Assembly (NCBI GenBank): GCA_963920525.1
Contig: OY986435.1
Span: 304,117,408 to 304,181,407, forward strand
DNA: 64,000 nt
From: Dichetophora obliterata
Taxonomy: Eukaryota; Arthropoda; Insecta; Diptera; Sciomyzidae
Reading direction: 5' to 3'
A model generated the notes under the pieces. That model had not been told where the DNA came from. It did no database searches and saw nothing but the letters and a program-made list of their open reading frames with translations. The translations under genes were made by a program, and so were the position numbers. This document shows, piece by piece, positions 56,158-64,000 of the stretch. Position 1 is the first letter of the stretch. The number at the start of each line of letters is the position of its first letter.

Positions 56158-56915
56158 CAGGGTGGGCAAAATAAAGGTTTTTTTTTAAAATGCAACAAAA
56201 TGAACAAAATTCAATTTTCCCATGTATTATGGCTTTATTAATAAGAGCAAACATTCCCATTAACTATGGAACACAACGTCTTTCAAGTTGCTGCCTCGAC
56301 TGGCTTCGCAGTAGCGCATTCTCTCACTCCGATTTTCCAAGACCTTGTTGATGGTTTCGAGCTGTTGCTCATGGATTGCTTGGATGATATTGGCTTTAAG
56401 TGCTTGAATCGTTTTCGGATTGTTGGCATAACATCAGTTCTTCACGATTCAGTTCTTCACGATAAAGTGGTATCCTGCATAAACCAGAGGTCATCCAAAT
56501 TCATGTCGGTTAACATGGCTCTGTAACGCCCACCGTTGACCGAAATATTGCTGCCAGTCTCATTTTCGAAGAAAAATCATGTCACCACTCCACAACCCCA
56601 ACCAAACTGTCACTCTCTGTGGATGCATCGGCTTCTCGACAATAAGAGCGGGTTTTCCGAGGCCAAGATGCGGCAATTTTGTTTGTTAACGTAGGCGCCG
56701 AAATGAAAATGCGCCTTGTCAGAAAATGTGATTTTTCGCCCAAAATCGTTGTCCAATTCAAGCTGCTCTATGGCCCAATATTGACCAACGCCGTACAAGC
56801 GTTTCTTTCCGCTGAAGTATGATACTGACTTAATGTTAAGATTTTGCGCGGGAAACAGCTGTCACTGTCAAAATAACCTATGATTTAAAAATAAACCACT
56901 TGATGGCCCACCCTG
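56158..56915 (-). mobile_element. Deletion derivative of a mariner-like element
   Basis: Ends CAGGGTGGGCAAAATAAAGG and GATGGCCCACCCTG, flanked by TA (56156-56157, 56916-56917). The minus strand keeps ITFSDKAHFHFGAYVNKQN (first catalytic Asp region). Pieces further along match the 24.4-26.2 kb element's C-terminus in broken frames. The N-terminal DNA-binding part is missing. Confidence 0.85.
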
Positions 56916-57474
56916 TATACCAATGCTTTTTTTTAAATAATCAGCCCTATCCCAGTGTCCGTCGTAATAAATTTCCGAACGTAAAGCTACGCTATGAATA
57001 CGACAAATTTGCTAATCCAAGATCAGAACGAAACAGAGTGTAGGCTTAAACGGTTAGAAATCTTCGAATAAATTTTAATACTTTCCAGCTTACATACATA
57101 TATGACCACACTTAAATTGTATTAAAATTAAATACTGGCCAAATATTAAAACTTATTTCTAATAAAAATATGCATTGAAATTTAATGCTCAGTTCGTATT
57201 AATTTTTAATACTGATTTTGTATTAAAAATAAATTATAATATAAGCCATAGCATCAAATTAATTCCAAAGAGTATAAAATTTTGTTGTAGTATTTAAATT
57301 GTATTAAAATTTGCTGCTGGTCTCCAAGTGATGGCACCACCACTTTTCAAATGCATGACATTTTTGACAGGTGGCAACCTTAGCATGAACACACCATTAA
57401 TCTCAGATTGATCTGTCAATTAATAATGACGTAACAGTGTTTTAAATTAAACAACTTTTGGTATTGTTATAAAA

Positions 57475-57775
57475 ATTTGCTACATTTCTGCAAGACAATG
57501 CTCCAGCTCACAAGTAGATCGAAACCATGGCCAAATTGCACGAGTTACGATTCGAACTGCTTCCCCATATTCTCTAGATTTGGCCCCCAGCGACTATTAT
57601 CTGTTCCTAAGCTTAAAAAGATTACTCTAGAGAAGGAGATTTAAGTCGAATTTTACAGCGTATTTCGGAAATCTTGAGAAAACTTACTACTCAAAGGACA
57701 TCGCAATATTAGAAAATCGTTAGAATAAGTGCATCGAGCTGAAAGGAGACTATGTGGAAGAGTAAACAATAGTTT
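57475..57775 (+). pseudogene. mariner (DD34D-type) transposase C-terminal fragment
   Basis: Conceptual frames give FLQDNAPAHK, ETMAKLHELRFELLPH and, in another frame, YSLDLAPSDYYLFLSLKRL, then RISASS/CIELKGDYVEE just before the end. These are the QDNAPAH and SDY blocks (second and third catalytic Asp) of mariner. Stops and shifts make it dead. It is a different lineage from the elements at 24.4 and 56.1 kb. Confidence 0.78.
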
Positions 57776-57979
57776 TTGCCAAAATCGTGTGCTTTCTTTC
57801 TTAGGCCAATGAGTAACTTGAATACCCTAGTATTGGCATACTTTTCTACTTCAGAATCGACCAAAATCTGCACACTAGGTCCCCTTTTTCTTCATTCCAG
57901 GTCACATATGTTTATTTTTTTTTATTTTTTTTTTTTATAAAATATCGATATAACAAATTATTTCAAAAATGCCAATGAC

Positions 57980-58467
57980 ATTCTATTAAGAAAGTGCCGG
58001 GAATTGATTATTTAAAAAGCCCGCCTTGTCAAAATTCTTGCCGAAAGGTCAGACGGTCAGATTTGTGGTAAAAGAGTCCAAGGCTTTAAGTGTTTTAATT
58101 GTGTTCTATTTCTTGGCAAAATTTATCAAATACCTTCGAATTATCACTTCGTAAGCAAAAATCAATTGAAACAAAAAAAATCTAAAAATTTCCTATTTAC
58201 TATGAGTGTATACCACTTTTAATGAAATTGACGAAAATATAATAAAATGGCAGTCCTTGAAAATTTTTTTTTGTAATTTTTACGGCTTATAACTTTTTAA
58301 CCATTACGAATTACAATTTGTGCTTTAAGTATGATATTTGACTCAGTTATAGAAAAATGCTATCGAAAAATGCACACAAGAAATTGCGATTTTTGTGCCG
58401 ACTAACCAGAACGGACCCTTAAGTGGGCTTTTTAAATGATCAATTCCCGCTACTTTCTTGACAGAAT
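57980..58467. mobile_element. MITE with ~45-bp inverted ends, 90 bp before a PDZ3 exon
   Basis: ATTCTATTAAGAAAGTGCCG...ATTTAAAAAGCCCGC at left is mirrored by GTGGGCTTTTTAAAT...CTACTTTCTTGACAGAAT at right. Target duplication not certain. No coding capacity. Confidence 0.8.
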
Positions 58468-58558
58468 ATATTATGCACAGCTAAAAACATGATGAGTTTT
58501 TTTAATATTATTTCATTAAATTGACCCTTATTATATTCTTTCATTGTCATTTTCACAG

Positions 58559-58738
58559 ATTGTGCCTGGTGGCATTGCGGACAAGTGCGGTAAGCTTCGT
58601 ATGGGCGATAGAATTCTAAAGGTCAACGATGCTGATGTTGCCCGTGCCACACATCAAGATGCTGTTTTGGAGCTTTTAAAACCTGGCGATGATATTAAGC
58701 TGACAATACAACACGATCCGCTGCCAGCTGGTTTCCAG
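58559..58738 (+). CDS. scrib: scribble exon, second part of PDZ3
   Basis: Acceptor TTTTCACAG ends at 58558; donor CAG|GTTAGT at 58739; 60 codons, phase 0 on both sides. It encodes IVPGGIADKCGKLRMGDRIL, KVNDADVARATHQDAVLELL (helix 2 with His at the specificity position) and KPGDDIKLTIQHDPLPAGFQ, completing PDZ3. The next exon (towards PDZ4) is not identified in the remaining 5 kb. Translation reads on for 28 codons past the donor before a stop, which would be an intron-retention end; it has no conserved look. Confidence 0.95.
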
Positions 58739-58986
58739 GTTAGTAGTGCAAATTTAATGGTAGACGTTAACATCATAAAACTCTTGCTAGCACTCGAGAT
58801 CAAAAGTACAAAAGCGAATTTTTAAAGTCGTCTCCTTTTTCAGTGCACTTCAAATAATTAGTTGCATTTTAAATATTTTAACTGCTTTTTTCGATACCAT
58901 TTGCAAAATTTCTTCCATTCCTCTTCGTTCCTTTCTTCCTTTTTTTCCATTTTTTTATTTTAATTTTTTTTATTTAAAAATGCAAG

Positions 58987-59016
58987 CATTTTCACGTAGA
59001 AATAATAAAAACGAAG
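58987..59016 (+). other. Candidate scribble microexon after PDZ3
   Basis: A long pyrimidine tract (58915-58975) leads to AGs at 58985-58986 (AAG) and 58998-58999 (TAG), followed by AAG|GTAAGA at 59017, a strong donor. From 58987 the exon would be 30 nt, in frame, adding HFHVEIIKTK. From 59000 it would be 17 nt with an immediate in-frame TAA, truncating the protein after PDZ3. Either may be real, or neither. Confidence 0.35.
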
Positions 59017-59462
59017 GTAAGAGCTGCTTTTCACTACTGTGCTAATGCTTTGCTGTTGTATTTGTTTTAGATTTAAATGTTGCTGGTTAATAAATATATG
59101 GTATAATATATCCTTTTAGTCTTGAAGCAATATTTCTTTATTTTTTTTTTAATAAAAACTTATTTCATACAGTATAAAAAAACTGGTGCACTTCAAAATG
59201 ATGCTGAAACCATTATTTTGTAGAAGAATCTTTTATTTTTTTTTTCTAAAACAAATTTTGTTTTTATTTGCGTTTCACTTTAAATAGCCAAACAAGTTTT
59301 CGCGCTATTCGAAAGAGAATTTTATGCTTTTTTCAACAATTTCGGGTCATTCAAGATGCCCGATTTTTTCGTGTCAGGTTATTCAACATTTTTAAATATT
59401 CAATTTTGTCGTATTTTTGAAAATTTTGGAATCTTTATTTGGTAAATAAATTCTGTTGCACG

Positions 59463-59592
59463 TACCTGGTAAATTCTGTTGAAGCAAATCCTCGTTGCGC
59501 GTGCAATACCGGTGATAGTAGGCGGATTCGTGGTATTGCACGCGCAACGTCGATTTTCTCCAACAGAATTTACCAGGTATTGCACGCGCAAC
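59463..59592. repeat. Nested perfect palindrome (cruciform-capable)
   Basis: Outer arms TACCTGGTAAATTCTGTTG (59463-59481) and its complement (59561-59579), and inner arms GTTGCGCGTGCAATACC (59494-59510) and its complement (59532-59548), share one centre (59521) with equal 12-nt spacers. A third TTGCACGCGCAAC copy follows at 59580-59592. The inner arms are GC-rich in AT-rich surroundings. Confidence 0.9.
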
Positions 59593-59599
59593 AACAAAG

Positions 59600-60078
59600 T
59601 TCTTTTCAAGAGTCGAATAAAACAGAATTAATGTTAATGAACCGTTTTTTTTTTTGGAAAAAATATTGATGCAAGTTAATTAACTCAAACTTACTACAAT
59701 TAAAAAAATTGTTTAAAATTTCTTGTAACAATTGTTTCTTGTTTTCCCATATTAAGGTGAAAAGGTTCTGTGAAAATGAACATTTTCAGGTTATATTTAT
59801 GAAAACAGAAATAAACAATTATCAAGGACTATACTCTGTGGTGCTATAACTATAAGAATAGCTGTTTTTCCATTTAACAGCCATTTAGAAAATGCTTGGA
59901 AATTACTACGAAAAGGAATGAAAGAGAATAAAAAACAATATTTCCAAAAAGAAACAACAACAAAAACAAGTGGCATTTTCCGTTAGACGAAAATCGTTGT
60001 ATTTTGAGTGGTGCATAACTATATATAAGAACGATTACACTGCCTTACAGCTGAAAAATACCAAGAACGGCATGTGTT
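59600..60078. other. Intronic sequence
   Basis: Nothing recognised beyond A/T runs. Confidence 0.4.
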
Positions 60079-61057
60079 AGTTTGAACCTCATGAACGCAA
60101 ATATCGCTATAATATTTTTAATTTGTGAGGTTTTTTAGATAACGGTACTTTTGTGTTTTTCATAACATGACTTCATTTGTAAAATTTTCTGTTCGATTCA
60201 AAGAAAAAGCATTCTGTTGGAAAGGTAAATTAATTATCTTTCCATCCATCTATTGTTTGTTTCGATCAAGATTTAGCTCATCAAAGTTCAAGTTTATCAT
60301 AAAAACGTAAAAGCACAAGTAATTAAAATATTTCGTATAAACATTCGAATAATAGCGTAAGCAGTAAAATTGAAAAATTACTTGATTCACAAAATAATTT
60401 TTAAAAAATGTATTTTATATTCGATTTCGGTAATTTTAGACTGAAAACGTTTGTTATTAAATAAACTTTATCGAAAAAAAAAAATAAAATGTTCCCGATT
60501 TTTACTATTTCTAAGCAAAAAGTTAATTAAGAACTAATCTTTTATTGAAAATCGTAAAAATTTCAAATCTTTTGAACTTTGATGAGCTATACTATCCTCC
60601 TAAGTAAAAAAGTCATGTCTCCATTTGAGTAGTTTTGAGATATTAAGCTTTTTCGTTTTTATGTTTCTAAGAAACACACTAGAAGTGACCACTTTACTTA
60701 AATTTTTCATTCATTTGGAGTTGAAAATGTGTAATCTAAGCATATTCACAAAAATCAGAAACTCATTCACGGTTCCGAATCTGCCCTTTTCTACATTTTG
60801 GAATTTTGGCGTTTGTGACTTTCTTTCGTGTGACCGTTGACCGTCCTATAACTTGAACTCTGCTTGATCGAAATAAACAATATACGGATAGAACCGTATA
60901 TAATGCTTTTTCTTTCAACGAAACACATACTTTTAGCTACACTTTTATTTGAATAAAGTCATGTCATGAAAACCACAAAAGTAGCTTTATCAAAACAACC
61001 TCAAAAATAAAAATAAAAATTATAGCAATATTTGTGTTCAGGAGGTCAAAATTAAAC
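60079..61057. mobile_element. Foldback element with ~220-bp diverged inverted arms
   Basis: Left arm 60079-60300 (AACCTCATGAACGCAAATAT..., GACTTCATTTGTAAAATT, TTGTTTGTTTCGATCAAG) pairs with the complement of about 60840-61057. The arms are perhaps 75-80% alike, so this is an old copy. No coding. Confidence 0.78.
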
Positions 61058-61194
61058 GCCCGTTATAATTTGGTATATCTTCAACATTTACATTTGTAAA
61101 CCAGTGTTATAAATAAGTTGCGTACAGTGGATTCTCTGAAGAGGAACACAATTTTTTTTGGTGTGACAATAAGTGGATGGAAAATACCTTTGTT

Positions 61195-62700
61195 AAATGC
61201 AAAAAAGGCAAATATATGCTTTTCAAACTGAAGGCACTCGCTACGAGAAATTGCAAGAAAAGTTAAACGCTCAGTTACAGTTGTACGTCCAGTGCAGACA
61301 CGTTTGTGGTCTCAAATGGGGGCTAAACCCAGAGGCTATGAAATGGGTTTACACTATGATGGTTAGACCTGTCATCACGTATGCTTCGGTGATTTGGTGG
61401 GCAAAAGTCAGCCAGAAAACCACTAAGAAGAGACTGGACAGAGTCCAACGGCTGGCGTGTGTTGGAATAACAGGTGCAATACGCACCACTCCAACAAGCG
61501 CAATGGAGGTTCTGTTAGGTATGCTGCCGTTGGATTTAGAAATAAAGAAAACAGCGGCGCTGTCAGCCCTCAGGATGTTGCGAAATGCTACGTGGCATGG
61601 GGCAACGGCCCTGCATGGTCATATTCGCATCCTTGATATTGTACAGAGAGATGTCAGGGAGGCGTTTATGCCTATGGACGGAAGGCAGAGAGTAAAAATA
61701 ACAGAAAAATGTTATAAAACTCTTATAACGGATGGAGCCGTTTGTGAAGAAATCGCTGGTAGCGATATCAGTATATTCACAGACGGCTCTCTGATGAATG
61801 GCCGGGCCGCGGCAGGCGTGTACTCAAAAGAGTTAAGCCTATCCTGTGTACTGAGGTTGGGGAGGTTTGTGTCTGTATACCAGGCAGAAATGCTTGGCGT
61901 AGTGCATGCGCTGGACCACCTGATAGATGGCCGGATCAGTGGCAAGAAAATTGTCATCGCTCTCGACAATCAGTCTGTGATTAGGTGTATGCAACGGACA
62001 GACATTACTTCCAGGTTGGCCATAGAATGTCTTACAAAACTCAATAGGTGCGCCCAGACGAATGAGCTCACACTTATGTGGGTGAGAGGACACTCTGGCA
62101 TAGAACAGAATGAAGAAGCTGATTCTTTAGCAAGAGCAGGATCAGCAGAAGAATTCTGTGGACCAGAACCACGTATCGCCATAGGCGACAATATGGTGGC
62201 AGGCCTTATTAAACAATGGACGGACTTGGAACACAGTAAAAGGTGGGAAGAAGCTGTTAATTGCAGGCAATCAAAGGCGGCCGTGAAGTGGTCTCGTAGT
62301 GAGGCAGCAAAAGTTATCCGATACAATCGAAGGACTTTAAGCTGGCTTACTGCACTGGTCACAGGACACGGTCCCTTCATGTACCATCTCGGGAAGATGA
62401 CTCTGACCGAGGACGATGCGTGTAGGTTATGCCTAGAGGAGCCGGAAACAGCAGCACACATTCTGTGCCAGTGTCCGGCGCTGGCAAGCATAAGATTGAC
62501 CACTCTGGGACGCCCATTTATTGGCAAAGCCGAGATTGGTCAACTAACCTATAAGGATATGCTTGAGGTGACAAAGGATGCTTACACGAGGAGCATGCTC
62601 ACGTACGAGTACTCCGAGCAGTAGTACCCTTTGTCCAATGGGGGACGAAAAGGGACCCACTGTGGTCTACTTCGGCAAATCCCCAACTTATTATATTACA
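61195..62700 (+). mobile_element. LOA-type LINE 3' half with intact RNase H
   Basis: The frame 61197-62624 (475 codons) is unbroken. It starts inside the RT thumb (KWGLNPEAMKWVYTMMVRPV, ITYASVIWWAKVSQ) and continues through LDRVQRLACVGITGA. A complete RNase H follows: SIFTDGSLMNGRAAAGVYS (Asp), YQAEMLGVVHAL (Glu), IVIALDNQSVIR (Asp) and VRGHSGIEQNEEADSLARAG (Asp). Near the end is a CCHC-like CRLCLEEPETAAHILCQCPA. The RT catalytic core and endonuclease are missing, so it is 5'-truncated near 61195. RT plus RNase H and this C-terminus fit the LOA/Bilbo group of fly non-LTR elements. The open frame and richer GC suggest recent insertion. Frames on the minus strand here are shadows. Confidence 0.88.
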
Positions 62701-64000
62701 GTTGTACGGAATTTTTTGTAATAAAAGTATGCATATATGGCAAAAATAAAAGAGAGGGACCAAATCTGAAACAAAGTTCGCGGGATAAGCGTCGAATTGG
62801 GCAATTGACACCAAATCCAATGAAGAGCGCTAGTAAAATATCTCAGGAATTTGACTTAGGAAAGTAAAATATTTGAGGAAAACGTTGGACGGTTGCTCGA
62901 GCATAATCCATGACATACTCTTTCGTGTTTTAATGTTATTTTTTCGGTTAAAAAAAAAAATTAAATTTGCATGGTCCTGAGAAGTCTTACTCAAGAGATT
63001 TACGCAAAAAGCCGCGATTTTTTTTAAAATGAAAGTTTGGGTCTCTCATAGTTTAGGGAGCTTTCAGCTTTGAAGGAACCCTGGAAGTAGCTTTCCCGTA
63101 CACAAAAGTCAAGTGACAAGAAAATGAATGAACACGAAAAAAGTTATTAAGACTGGCTTGACTGATAGGTCACCTCAATCTGAAACTAAAGGCGATAAAC
63201 TAAAGAAATGTTTTTCTTTAAGTTGAAAATATTGAAATAAAAAGAATAAAAAACAAACAATTCTGTTCAATTGATTTAAGACTAGTCAGAGCGATGTGTT
63301 GAAAATCTACATATATTGTACCTTTACACATTTTCTCCGCAGTTCAACAAGCACACAATTCAAATAAATGCTTGAAATAGTTTTGCAGTTCAAATAAGCA
63401 AAGGAACTAGATAGTTCCGCGGACATGTTTTCGTGAACTAGTTCCTTTCTTCAAAAAAATCGTTCCATGCCCGTTCCGTCTCTGGAACTGTTAAGCACAA
63501 GCCTACTCGTAATAAATGAACTTAAAAAAATCTATGAAATTGCGCTACGAATAAACTCAGTGATTCCTTTTTTGTAATTTCTACGATAATCGTATTCACG
63601 GTTGCCATTTTGGTAAAATATTACCATTTTTGGTAGAACATTTCTTACTTGGTGAAATGTTCTTTATCGTTTTGGTAAATGTTTTTAGTACAAGCAAAGT
63701 TACTTTAAAAAGTTCAAGATTTTCAATAAATAATTATGAATATGGGACATTCCATACAATATTTGCCAATTGCCAATATTGCCAAATATATGCCAAATTT
63801 TTTTTCTATATATTTTTTTTTATGGTTCATTAGGCAAAAATATTTGAAACGCATTTTTTCATTTCAATATAAAACAAGGAATTTTCGAAATTTTTTTTAT
63901 TTTACGTTTTCAAAAAAGGATATTTTTTCAATCTCTTATACTGACTATACAATAACTGCCTTAAATCGCTTTTATTCACAACCAAAAAATAATATGAGTA
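62701..64000. other. AT-rich intronic sequence to the right edge
   Basis: GAACTAGTTCC-type words in both orientations at 63400-63490 suggest another internally repetitive MITE, without clear ends. The next scrib exon lies beyond the window or is not visible. Confidence 0.4.

Noticed and set aside
61970..62527. 185-codon minus-strand frame
   Set aside because: Antisense shadow of the LOA-type RNase H frame.

Overview
The window looks like nuclear DNA of a higher (cyclorrhaphan) fly. It is strongly AT-rich, its introns are long and full of transposons, and it carries one recognisable protein gene: the middle part of scribble (scrib), read on the + strand. Ten exons can be joined in frame: 1999-2246, 12078-12433, 12659-12958, 21675-21875, 21995-22181, 22241-22602, 23244-23279, 30354-30653, 55718-55828 and 58559-58738. 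They encode PDZ1, a poly-Q/T/A linker, PDZ2, a second low-complexity linker, and PDZ3. The leucine-rich repeats (upstream) and PDZ4 (downstream) are not in the window. The species cannot be fixed from this sequence; a tephritid-like fly is only a guess.

The left edge (1-449, minus strand) holds a second gene-derived sequence: a decayed copy of the RNA polymerase III subunit RPC11, with its intron, running straight into the start of a YrdC/Sua5 (threonylcarbamoyl-AMP synthase) sequence. The first exon has a frameshift and a stop.

Almost everything else is intronic mobile DNA. Layout: 2.4-10.7 kb, a Harbinger-type MITE, a long foldback element split by a pogo-like transposon that is itself split by a MITE, a piggyBac-like MITE and a 73-bp perfect inverted-repeat element. 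16.0-21.5 kb, a TA-flanked long-TIR element with a tRNA-like SINE inside, then LINE, hAT and nested LINE remnants. 23.3-29.0 kb, a hAT-type MITE with a perfect 8-bp target duplication, a mariner-like transposase split by a TAA-flanked MITE, a LINE tail, a Transib (RAG1-related) transposase remnant and a 5'-truncated LINE with an open 448-codon RT frame. 31.6-43.8 kb, foldbacks, a nearly complete CR1/jockey-like LINE, a Tc1-like copy split by a 2.9-kb TIR element, and two copies of one tRNA-derived SINE, one carrying a 232-bp MITE. 45-54 kb, more MITEs, two tandem duplications and tRNA-like SINE heads. 56-62.7 kb, mariner remnants, a striking nested palindrome, a long-TIR foldback and a LOA-type LINE 3' half with intact RNase H.

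The observation least expected from routine annotation is at scrib exon 30354-30653. For 307 bp upstream of its acceptor there is no AG dinucleotide, with a pyrimidine tract and branch-like CTAA at the far end. This is the signature of a distant branch point and probably regulated splicing. No wholly new gene system was found; the interest lies in splicing structure, the RPC11-YrdC junction, the Transib relic and datable nested insertions.
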